From Kiritimatiellia bacterium (GTDB lineage: Bacteria; Verrucomicrobiota; Kiritimatiellia; RFP12; DVOR01): DNA of 14,549 bases. The notes under the pieces are model-generated. The model was given only the letters and a program-made list of their open reading frames with translations, made no database searches and was not told where the DNA came from. Shown one piece after another: positions 7,205-14,549 of this stretch. The stretch lies in contig CAAGNN010000166.1 of assembly GCA_900771325.1 (NCBI GenBank), forward strand, positions 1 to 14,549. Direction: 5' to 3'. Both the position numbers and the translations under genes were made by a program. Every line of letters begins with the position of its first letter. Within the stretch, counting starts at the first letter, position 1.

Positions 7205-7951
7205 ATGCCCCACTTCTCCCCCATTCTCAATGCGCTTCGGCCCTTGCGTCGGCTCGGGCGGCGCGGCTTCTCGCTTATCGAAGTGCTCGTGGCGATGACG
7301 ATCCTCACGGTGATTGTCCTCATCGTGGCGGGTATCTTCCAGCAGACCGGACTGGCGTGGACGCTTGGTCTGCGCCGCGCCGACGCGCAGTCGGTGACTC
7401 GCGCGGTGGTCGGGGCCATCAGCCGCGACTTGGCGATGATGGTCGACCCGGCCAACTTCGTCATCTCCCCCGCCGAGAATGACGATCCGAAGCGAGGAGT
7501 AGCGTATGAGGCTGGTAGTATCGATGCAGCTACTGGTTCTCTCTCTGGTTCGCTTGACTTCTGGATCCTGCGCCCGGCAGATCTCTCGATGACAGATATG
7601 GAGGACAGCGGCTTACCGATGCGGGAACTGGTTCATGTCACTTACTCCTCGGGCTCGAGTGTAACGCGCACGGAGGAATTCTTTAATGGTGATCCGCCCC
7701 GCCTGAAGCAGCAACGCGACACACGCTTCAATCTCGGCCGCGGTAGCATCTCCTTCTCTGAGCCCTCCGGCACCAACTACAAGGGCTTTGCCTCGCGCTA
7801 TGATCAGTCCGGCATTGAGATTAAGGTCAAGCCCCACACGCCCGAGACCATCAATGACTATGAGATTGCCGTGGCCTCCTGTGGCCCGGACGGCGAGTGG
7901 GGCACCGAGGATGACATCCGCCCCTGGGTCGAGGGCGAGGATAACAAGTAG
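7205..7951 (+). CDS. GspJ-like minor pseudopilin
   Basis: The protein has 248 residues. The start is ATG 7205, with AAAGGA (7193-7198) six bases upstream; an in-frame ATG at 7187 lacks such a site. Cleavage is at GRRG/FSLIEV (after G21; E26 at +5). The helix is followed by FQQTGLAWTLGLRRADAQSV (45-64) and ISRDLAMMVDPANF (72-85), typical of GspJ/PilW-type proteins, in which a W and an arginine-rich helix precede the domain. The C-terminus carries SCGPDGEWGTEDDI (225-238), closely similar to the calcium-loop motif of the G-like protein at 3517-4386, which is unusual for a J-type subunit. Part of the middle (about 7490-7700) is AT-richer than the ends. It may also match Verru_Chthon cassette protein C. 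Confidence 0.78.
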   Translation: MPHFSPILNALRPLRRLGRRGFSLIEVLVAMTILTVIVLIVAGIFQQTGLAWTLGLRRADAQSVTRAVVGAISRDLAMMVDPANFVISPAENDDPKRGVAYEAGSIDAATGSLSGSLDFWILRPADLSMTDMEDSGLPMRELVHVTYSSGSSVTRTEEFFNGDPPRLKQQRDTRFNLGRGSISFSEPSGTNYKGFASRYDQSGIEIKVKPHTPETINDYEIAVASCGPDGEWGTEDDIRPWVEGEDNK

Positions 7952-7987
7952 CCCGTGGCCCCCGAACCGCATTTGCAAGGAGACGCT

Positions 7988-8506
7988 ATGTTCCTGAATT
8001 TCACAGCCCCTGCGCGCCGTTCGCTTCGCTCTGGCTTTACCTTGATTGAGCTCTTGGTGGTCATCGTCATCCTGGGAGTGCTGATGGCGACCTTCGCCTC
8101 CTCGACCTCCTCGGCGCGCGAGAATGCACGGATTGCCAAGGCCACCGTTGAGGCGCGCGAACTGGGCAACGCCATCCGCCTTTATGGTATGACGATGCTC
8201 GACACGGCCACCGACGATTCTGACGGCGGCGACCCCTTGAGCGACCTGGGCCTGCGCGAGGGGCTGAATGAGGCTTCCCCCGAGCTCACGCGCACCTTGA
8301 CCTTACCCAGCGCGGCCAACGGCAACATGGTCTATTATAAGGCCAGTGACAACGCGATTCGCAAGAACCGCCTCTGCGACCCTTGGGGCAACCCCTATCG
8401 CATCCGAATGCGGAAGGTCACGCCCACCGAGCAGGATGAGGATGATTACGTCATCTTTGTGCCGATTGTTGGGCGCCACCGGGCCCTTGAGGCGATGAAG
8501 AATTGA
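7988..8506 (+). CDS. GspG-like pseudopilin (fourth copy)
   Basis: The protein has 172 residues. The start is ATG 7988, with AAGGAG (7977-7982) five bases upstream; the in-frame GTG at 7955 is not supported. The leader ends RSG/FTLIE (cleavage after G16; E21 at +5), followed by a hydrophobic helix to about residue 36. DPWGNPY (131-137) is the hallmark of GspG-type pseudopilins. The usual C-terminal calcium loop is missing; instead there is an acidic EQDEDD stretch (148-153) before the final strand. The gene is inserted between the J-like and K-like genes, a position not used in canonical operons. Confidence 0.82.
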   Translation: MFLNFTAPARRSLRSGFTLIELLVVIVILGVLMATFASSTSSARENARIAKATVEARELGNAIRLYGMTMLDTATDDSDGGDPLSDLGLREGLNEASPELTRTLTLPSAANGNMVYYKASDNAIRKNRLCDPWGNPYRIRMRKVTPTEQDEDDYVIFVPIVGRHRALEAMKN

Positions 8507-8523
8507 TTGGGAGACCTTGCCTT

Positions 8524-11500
8524 ATGCGTCCTAACTTCGCTTCCAACCGTGGTTCGGCCCTGCTGATTGTGCTCGGGCTCTTGGCTTTCTTGATGATTAG
8601 CGCGGTGGCCTTCTCCATCTCGATGCGCACCGAGCGCTCGGCCGCTGCCGCTTATCGCCGCAACCTAATGGCGCGCGAGCTGCTCTCCACCGCTTTCGCC
8701 GACGCGCGTGCCACGCTCGATTACGCCCTTGAAGTCCAGCGCGATGATGCGGGCTTTAAACGTAACGAGGCATCTACACGCACTGTCGAGGCTCTCGCGC
8801 CCTTCAAGTATCCGGACGAAGACCGCTACGGGCGGTTGATTACCTCGCGCAATAGCGATGCCTTCGACGCGACTTCAGTGGGGAACGACTCCATCGCCTA
8901 CTTGCTCGATGGCAAGGTGCTCGCGCACGTCCCGCCCTATGTGGCTTACCCGGTCTATAAGGCTCTGGAACAGCAACAGCCAGTTGTTAATGATGACATA
9001 GACGAAGACGATCATCTTGGCGACGGCAAACGGTATTACCTGGATTGGTCGGCTGGTTGGAAGCCTATCAAGGCCAAGATTCCGAAGTTGACGGTTGACA
9101 TCAAGACAGAGGGGAACACGATTCAAGAGGCCGTGGTTGGGCGTATGGCCTGGGCGGTGGTGAACCTCTCTGACTCGCTGGACATCAATGCCGTTGGCTC
9201 GGCCTCGACCTGCCGCGGTCTGGGGTTGACGGCCTCGGAGTTCGCCTTTGGCATCACGGATCCTGCGAAGGTCTCCGAATCCTATGCGTTGTTTAAGGAG
9301 AACAAGAACACGGTTGATGACACAGCAGTGGGACTTCACATCTTTTGCTCAAATGCTGACTTGGCCCAGTATACTGCCCGAGTTGATGTTGCTGATGACT
9401 TGGTCATCGAGAGCGACGGCATCTCTCCGTTCTCCTGGCAGGATGCGATTGCCAATGAAGAAGATGGATTCTATTCTCCCTTCTCGGTCTATAGCTTTTG
9501 GCCGAAGAGCGAGCGCACAAAGGAGAATGGCACAGGCTCGACAAGTTCCGAGTCCGAGGAGGGAACGACCCTCTCGTGTAATGACATTGATGAAACCTCG
9601 ATTGCCAGTGTCAGTAGCGGCGTGGGCAAGGAACTGGCCTTTGCAGTCGAGGCGGCGTTGGACACTCAGTCCGATGCCAAGTTTAACTTTATTAGTCTTC
9701 TGCACGACTACCTGGACAAGGACACGAATCCTAAGTACCTGCTTGCCGAAGGGGCTCCGGACCTCTCGGCGAATGCGATGCCAACGGTCGAGCGCGTCCC
9801 GATGCTCACGGAAGTGGCCTACAACGCAGGGGACGACTGGAAGCAAGATGGCAACATCTCGAGCGGGGTCAAAAAGTCTTTCGAGGAGGCGTTCAAGGGC
9901 ATAAAGCCGCTCGAATTGACGAGTAAGGAGGACATTCCTGAAACCCTTGGCGATGAAAAGATTAAGGTTGAGTTGCCGGAGTTCTCCCAGCTGATTGGCC
10001 TACGTAGCTACTTCCCTGGCGGCAAGGCGGCAACTGGGAACTTTACCTTCGAGCCCGAAGGCTTTGTCGGCATCATCGCAACGGCAGTTAAGGGGGGCAA
10101 GGAGATTTCGGTTGAGAAGGGCGCGGTGACGGCAGAACTCCAGGCAAGCGACCAGTTGGATGTAAAGGGTGGCGAAGACAGCCTGTTCCAAAGCACCGGT
10201 GTGAAGCCAACCGTTCAATTGACAGCCAATGCGCTTACCATTGAGTTTAATGGCAAGGATGTGCCGGTGGCGAACCCAGAGAAGACGGATGCAGAGAAGC
10301 CAGAGGCGATAGAGGTTGACTTGTTGGTCGATTTCTTCTTCCGTGTGCCGTGCAAGCAGGGGGCTGATGTCGTTGACCTTTGCCCTGCGGTCAGTGGCGT
10401 TGGGACGGTACGGACATCGTCGGACTACGCGAAGTCGCTTAACGAGCGAGCGGATGCCGAGAAGATGTCCAAACTGGACGCGCAGTATTTCCGCATTACG
10501 CGCCCAGTCAAGGTCACCTTCACCCTGCAGTGGAAGGTCACAGAAGAGACGCGAGACAAGCAGACGGTTTATAAGGCCTCGATTGACGAACAGGCCTTGG
10601 AGGTGGAAGCCTCCATCAATATGAGTGAGCCCCAGAAGATGGGCAGTACGGAGTTTGCCAAGGCAGGAGACGACAAGGCTTCTTACCTCTCCCTCTCGCC
10701 GGGTGAGGGCACCTGGTTTGCCATCGACCCGCGCTACAACTGGCTCTCGCCGATGCTCGGTGTCTCGGACACCCCCTCGACCTATGTCGGCTCGATGGGC
10801 GGTAGTTACCGCAAGAACTTCTCCTCTCCACACTGGATTTTCCTGTCCAGCGGCGAACTGACTGGCGGGGATAACGAGCCTTCTCAAGTGCAGAGGAGTT
10901 ATAAAGATGAGCACGCGGACTTCGTGCCCTTCTCTTGGGGGCTTTCGGTTGAGGATATTCGCTACGGCTACAGCGATGCCGGGCAGCTCTTCCTGCCGGC
11001 CGAGCTAGCCTTCCTACCAGTCCCCTGCGATTCCGACACCTGGTCGCCGAACAAAACAGACTATCTTGCCAACTCCTTCTCGGACTATCACAAGTCGGTG
11101 GCCAAGATGTCCTTCTTCCGGACGCTGCCGGTGGTGGACCTGAAGGATGGGGCGATGGACTACACAAAGTACACCAAGGTCGCTTCGCTTCTGCGCGGCT
11201 TTGGCGGCGAGAATTTCCCCGAGGAGCATCGCGGCATCGTCAATGCCTTCGCCGCCCAGGACAACTACCTCCTCCATCAGCGCCTCAAGCAGTTCGCCCT
11301 GCTCGGCATTCCGCCCACCATCAAGCAGGCGGCCTACGTCACCTACCAGCGCCTGAAGGCTACCGAGAGTGTCAAACGCATTGCTTCGGGGATGGTCAAT
11401 GAGGATCTCAAGACCCTGAAGGACCTTACGCCGGATGCGCCCCTCACCTCCGAGGACGCCAAGCCGAAGTACGACGAGTTCGTCACCAAGTACCTCTTCC

Positions 11501-11922
11501 CGCTCCCGGACACCTCCGGCGGCAAGCTTGATCGTGCAAAGTCGTGGACGAGTGAGAAGCAGGTCATCTATGTGGACAAGCAAGGTATGCCCACGCGCCC
11601 CAAGACCCTTGACTTCATCGTCCAGGATGATCCCAACGGCTCCTTCGCCGAGCGTCTAGAGGCCTACAACGCCACCAAGGGCTCCTCCGATAAGCTCGGG
11701 CAGAACGATATGACCACCCTCCTGGCCATTGCCAAGGAGAGTTTCGGCGACCGCCAGCAGCTCTTCCTCTTTATCCTGCGCGCGGATTTCATTGCTTACA
11801 ACTCGGCGCGCGAACTCTCGGCCCACAAGCCCCTCTCCACTGCCCGTGCCGTGGCCCTCGTCTGGCGCGATGCCTATGGCGAGCTGCCCGACCGCGTGGT
11901 CTACTATCAGTTCATCCCCTAA
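8524..11922 (+). CDS. Giant GspK-like pseudopilin (Verru_Chthon cassette protein A-like)
   Basis: The protein has 1132 residues, against about 300-350 for usual GspK. The start is ATG 8524, with GGGAG (8509-8513) ten bases upstream; TTG 8503 overlaps the previous stop and is less likely. The N-terminus NRG/SALLIVLGLLAFLMISAVAF gives a prepilin-like cleavage after G10 with Ile rather than Glu at +5, and GspK is the pseudopilin known to lack Glu +5. VVGRMAWAVVNLSDSLDINA (204-223) resembles the 'W..D....N.N' region of GspK. Near the end, ARAVALVWRDAYGELPDRV (1107-1125) recalls the C-terminal 'RAVAxVWRDP' region I associate with Verru_Chthon protein A. In between lies a long acidic, low-cysteine region without recognised domains. 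It probably caps the pseudopilus tip with the I- and J-like subunits. A profile search is needed to fix the family. Confidence 0.75.
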   Translation: MRPNFASNRGSALLIVLGLLAFLMISAVAFSISMRTERSAAAAYRRNLMARELLSTAFADARATLDYALEVQRDDAGFKRNEASTRTVEALAPFKYPDEDRYGRLITSRNSDAFDATSVGNDSIAYLLDGKVLAHVPPYVAYPVYKALEQQQPVVNDDIDEDDHLGDGKRYYLDWSAGWKPIKAKIPKLTVDIKTEGNTIQEAVVGRMAWAVVNLSDSLDINAVGSASTCRGLGLTASEFAFGITDPAKVSESYALFKENKNTVDDTAVGLHIFCSNADLAQYTARVDVADDLVIESDGISPFSWQDAIANEEDGFYSPFSVYSFWPKSERTKENGTGSTSSESEEGTTLSCNDIDETSIASVSSGVGKELAFAVEAALDTQSDAKFNFISLLHDYLDKDTNPKYLLAEGAPDLSANAMPTVERVPMLTEVAYNAGDDWKQDGNISSGVKKSFEEAFKGIKPLELTSKEDIPETLGDEKIKVELPEFSQLIGLRSYFPGGKAATGNFTFEPEGFVGIIATAVKGGKEISVEKGAVTAELQASDQLDVKGGEDSLFQSTGVKPTVQLTANALTIEFNGKDVPVANPEKTDAEKPEAIEVDLLVDFFFRVPCKQGADVVDLCPAVSGVGTVRTSSDYAKSLNERADAEKMSKLDAQYFRITRPVKVTFTLQWKVTEETRDKQTVYKASIDEQALEVEASINMSEPQKMGSTEFAKAGDDKASYLSLSPGEGTWFAIDPRYNWLSPMLGVSDTPSTYVGSMGGSYRKNFSSPHWIFLSSGELTGGDNEPSQVQRSYKDEHADFVPFSWGLSVEDIRYGYSDAGQLFLPAELAFLPVPCDSDTWSPNKTDYLANSFSDYHKSVAKMSFFRTLPVVDLKDGAMDYTKYTKVASLLRGFGGENFPEEHRGIVNAFAAQDNYLLHQRLKQFALLGIPPTIKQAAYVTYQRLKATESVKRIASGMVNEDLKTLKDLTPDAPLTSEDAKPKYDEFVTKYLFPLPDTSGGKLDRAKSWTSEKQVIYVDKQGMPTRPKTLDFIVQDDPNGSFAERLEAYNATKGSSDKLGQNDMTTLLAIAKESFGDRQQLFLFILRADFIAYNSARELSAHKPLSTARAVALVWRDAYGELPDRVVYYQFIP

Positions 11923-11931
11923 GGAACCGCG

Positions 11932-12354
11932 ATGGCCCAAGACCCCATCCCCGATGAGATCGACGGCGAGGAGGAGGAACTCCTCGACCTGCGCTACGTG
12001 GGCGAACACCAGATCGCCTGCTCCGGGGCAGACCTCACCGATATGCTCAACTGCGACGAAGGCGTTGGCCCCGAGTTCTACGTCCGCCTCGGCCTCACCG
12101 CCACGCAGGACACATCGCTCGAGTTCACCTTCTTCACCTTCGCCGAAGTCTCCGAGGAGGCCTATTATATGGTCACCTTCCCGGAGGGGACCGACTTCGC
12201 GAACTTCTCCATCGCCCAAGCCCTCGCCATCGAGGAGATCAGCCCCGAACGCTTCGAGGAACTCCCCGCCGGGGATGAGCCCGATCCGTGCGATGGCGAC
12301 TGCGAACATTGCCCGCAGGACTGCATTGGCAAGCAACCCGTAATCTATTTGTAA
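11932..12354 (+). CDS. Small acidic protein with CX3CX2CX3C cysteine cluster, unknown function
   Basis: The protein has 140 residues. ATG 11932 has AAGGA (11921-11925) six bases upstream, overlapping the stop codon of the giant K-like gene, which suggests translational coupling. There is no signal peptide, prepilin motif or membrane segment, so it is predicted cytoplasmic. It is strongly acidic (DGEEEELLD at 11-19, EEISPERFEE at 101-110). The C-terminus has C120-x3-C124-x2-C127-x3-C131, a spacing that could bind zinc or an iron-sulfur cluster; two further cysteines are C30 and C41. I do not recognise the family. Its position between the pseudopilin genes and tpiA gives no clear hint of function. 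Confidence 0.75.
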   Translation: MAQDPIPDEIDGEEEELLDLRYVGEHQIACSGADLTDMLNCDEGVGPEFYVRLGLTATQDTSLEFTFFTFAEVSEEAYYMVTFPEGTDFANFSIAQALAIEEISPERFEELPAGDEPDPCDGDCEHCPQDCIGKQPVIYL

Positions 12355-12378
12355 ACCCAGAAAGGAAGCTCATTCACT

Positions 12379-13131
<753 letters not shown>

Positions 13132-13153
13132 TTTAACCCACAAGGAGATTGAT

Positions 13154-14077
13154 ATGAGTAAGAAACCCACCCTGCTGATTTTGGCTGCCGGCATGGGCAG
13201 CCGTTACGGCGGCCTCAAGCAGATCGATTCCGTCGGCCCCTCGGGCGAGACCATTATGGATTACTCCATCTATGATGCTATCCGCGCCGGCTTCGACCGC
13301 ATCGTCTTCATCATCCGCAAGGACTTCGAGGAAGCCTTCCGCGAGAAGATTGTCGCCAAGTATGAAGGCAAGATCAAGATTGCCCTCGCCTTCCAGGATC
13401 CCCTCGACCTCCCCGAAGGCTGCACCTTCCCCGAAGGCCGCGAGAAGCCCTGGGGCACCGCCCACGCCATCCGCTCGGCTCGCACCGTCATCGACGCGCC
13501 CTTCGCCGCGATCAATGCCGACGACTTCTATGGCGCGGATGCCTTCAAGCGCCTGGCCGGCTTCCTCACCACCGTTGATGAGACCGCTCAGCCCAAGCAG
13601 TTCGCGATGGTTGGCTACCGTCTGGACCAGACCCTCTCCGAGAACGGCTCGGTCGCCCGCGGCATCTGCGAAGTCTCCCCCGAAGGCAAGCTCCAGGGCG
13701 TGACCGAGATGACCAAGATTACCCGCAAGGATGGCGGCGCCATCCAGAACGAGGAAGACCCCGCCAACCCCGTCCCCCTCAAGGGCGAGAGCCGCGTCTC
13801 CCTCAACCTCTGGGGCTTCACCCCCGCCCTCTTTGACGGGATGGAAGAGCGCTTTGCCACCTGGTTCCACGAGCACGAAGGCCAGCTCAAGGCCGAGTGG
13901 TACATCCCCTTCTACGTCGACGAACTCGTCAAGGCCGGCAAGGCCACCGTGGAAGTGCTCCCCACCAACAGCAGCTGGTTCGGCGTCACCTACCGCGAGG
14001 ATAAGCCCGTCGTCGTCGAAGCCATCAAGAAGATGGTCGCCGCCGGCGAATATCCCGCCAAGCTCTGGGAAGACTAA
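13154..14077 (+). CDS. Sugar-phosphate nucleotidyltransferase family protein
   Basis: The protein has 307 residues. The start is ATG 13154, with AAGGAG (13142-13147) six bases upstream; the longer frame back to 13061 overlaps tpiA. It is a Rossmann-like nucleotidyltransferase. LAAGMGSRYGGLKQ (10-23) is the nucleotide-binding G-x-G-(T/S)-R loop, with K22 downstream; KPWGTAHAI (98-106) is the base/sugar-contacting segment; NADDFYG (121-127) holds the metal-binding aspartates. The family transfers a nucleotide to a sugar 1-phosphate to give an NDP-sugar and pyrophosphate, but substrate and nucleotide cannot be told from the sequence. Close relatives without assigned substrate are common in Bacteroidetes and PVC bacteria. 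It is the last gene of the run, 22 bp after tpiA and 20 bp before the terminator. Confidence 0.88.
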   Translation: MSKKPTLLILAAGMGSRYGGLKQIDSVGPSGETIMDYSIYDAIRAGFDRIVFIIRKDFEEAFREKIVAKYEGKIKIALAFQDPLDLPEGCTFPEGREKPWGTAHAIRSARTVIDAPFAAINADDFYGADAFKRLAGFLTTVDETAQPKQFAMVGYRLDQTLSENGSVARGICEVSPEGKLQGVTEMTKITRKDGGAIQNEEDPANPVPLKGESRVSLNLWGFTPALFDGMEERFATWFHEHEGQLKAEWYIPFYVDELVKAGKATVEVLPTNSSWFGVTYREDKPVVVEAIKKMVAAGEYPAKLWED

Positions 14078-14097
14078 CCTTAGCCCCTGGCTATGAC

Positions 14098-14133
14098 AGA
14101 CTGCCGTAATCGCGCGATTACGGCAGTCTCTTT
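14098..14133 (+). terminator. Rho-independent terminator (perfect 32-bp palindrome)
   Basis: Positions 14098-14129 are a perfect palindrome: AGACTGCCGTAATC on the left arm pairs with GATTACGGCAGTCT on the right, giving a 14-bp stem around a CGCG loop. CTTT (14130-14133) follows, a short but adequate U-tract. It begins 21 bases after the nucleotidyltransferase stop codon and closes the twelve-gene run. The symmetry also allows function on the - strand, but no opposing gene is seen. Confidence 0.85.
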
Positions 14134-14153
14134 ATCTAATCAAGGAGAGTGTG

Positions 14154-14411
14154 ATGACGAAGCCTACGACCGAACGGCCCTTCTGCGTCTGGATGGGGTG
14201 GTTGCGCGTGATTGCGCGATGTTAATGGTCTGCCTCTGTCATCCTCGGCATAGCCCTCACCTGGTTCCTCATCCACCTCCTCCAAGCCCCCCTCGCTTTG
14301 CAGGTTTTGCTGGCCGCCGTCCCGGCGGTCAGGGCGGTCCGCGTTGTGCCTCGGCCTGCTCCGCCAGGCCATCCGCCCCGGGTTGTTCTTTCGATAGACG
14401 ATAGACGATAG
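14154..14411 (+). pseudogene. Possible small membrane-protein gene with an in-frame stop
   Basis: A good ribosome binding site, AAGGAG (14142-14147), lies six bases before ATG 14154, the spacing used by neighbouring genes. The frame reads 23 codons (MTKPTTERPFCVWMGWLRVI...) to TAA at 14223-14225. The same frame then stays open to TAG at 14409-14411 and encodes two hydrophobic segments, ASVILGIALTWFLIHLL and LALQVLLAAVPAV, as in a small inner-membrane protein. This looks like a gene broken by one nonsense change, or a real 23-residue peptide followed by chance. The last 12 codons run into the composite repeat. No promoter is identified after the terminator. Confidence 0.4.
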
Positions 14412-14524
14412 CCGAGAAGGCTGTCGCCGGAGGTGGAGTGCCCGGCCAATGGACTGTCTGCCTCTCCGTCGCGGCACGCTCTCTGTTGACTGTCGACTGT
14501 TCACTGTCGACGGGGAGCGAAGCG
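14374..14524 (-). repeat. Composite intergenic repeat, right copy (inverted)
   Basis: The same parts as at 232-390 occur in reverse order. They are a single CGCCCCGGGTT motif (14374-14384); three heptamers at 14393-14413 (GATAGAC, GATAGAC, GATAGCC); the core; and four heptamers at 14484-14511 (TGTTGAC, TGTCGAC, TGTTCAC, TGTCGAC). Positions 14389-14479 are the reverse complement of 281-371 with 15 mismatches and no gaps. The single GC motif keeps the + orientation in both copies, so it is flipped relative to the core. The outer heptamers have the same number and period as the left copy but a different sequence. Confidence 0.85.
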
Positions 14525-14527
14525 ACC

Positions 14528-14549
14528 CGCCCCGGGTTGACCCCCGACC
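14528..14549. repeat. 22-bp GC-rich unit at the window edge
   Basis: CGCCCCGGGTT followed by GACCCCCGACC is one full 22-bp unit of the type found at 119-228, ending exactly at the window end in GACC. A tandem array probably continues beyond the window, which would complete the mirror-image architecture of the left flank. Confidence 0.8.

Noticed and set aside
12326..12354. TTGGCA followed by TTTGTA as a promoter for tpiA
   Set aside because: The -10 match is poor, and the sequence lies within the end of the preceding gene.

Overview
The window is a bacterial, GC-rich stretch (roughly 60% GC by eye) in which every convincing gene lies on the + strand. The likely source is a member of the Planctomycetes-Verrucomicrobia-Chlamydiae (PVC) group, most plausibly Verrucomicrobiota, Lentisphaerota or Kiritimatiellota. 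The reasons are a long run of prepilin-like proteins, an approximately 1100-residue GspK-like protein resembling the 'Verru_Chthon cassette protein A' family, and a stand-alone AAA-ATPase-like/PD-(D/E)XK protein. This placement comes from remembered family distributions, not from a search.

Layout. (1) 1-444 is non-coding and repeat-rich: a hairpin, five tandem 22-bp GC-rich units, and a composite element made of a conserved core between two arrays of degenerate heptamers. (2) 475-2076 encodes a predicted ATPase with a C-terminal restriction-like nuclease fold. (3) A near-consensus sigma70 promoter (2123-2151) precedes a tight run of twelve same-strand genes (2209-14077) with spacers of about 9 to 36 bp, ended by a strong palindromic terminator (14098-14133). 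(4) After the terminator comes an interrupted small ORF, then a second copy of the composite repeat in inverted orientation, and the window ends on one more 22-bp unit.

The operon reads GspF-like inner-membrane platform, three GspG-like pseudopilins, GspH/FimT-like, GspI/PilV-like, GspJ-like, a fourth GspG-like pseudopilin, a giant GspK-like protein, a small acidic protein with a cysteine cluster, triosephosphate isomerase, and a sugar-phosphate nucleotidyltransferase. The order F-G-(G-G)-H-I-J-(G)-K matches canonical type II secretion operons with extra G-type subunits. The H-I-J-K part also resembles the D-B-C-A genes of Verru_Chthon cassettes. Together they would build a short pseudopilus on the GspF platform. 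The assembly ATPase (GspE), secretin (GspD), GspC/L/M and prepilin peptidase are not in the window and would have to be encoded elsewhere.

The points most worth a second look are: the inverted composite repeats flanking the block (76 of 91 core positions identical without gaps, with conserved heptamer copy number but different heptamer sequence in one array); the GspK-like protein, about three times the usual size, with an AT-richer central segment; calcium-loop motifs in several pseudopilins, including a dockerin/EF-hand-type loop; and the link of central-metabolism genes to a secretion operon.
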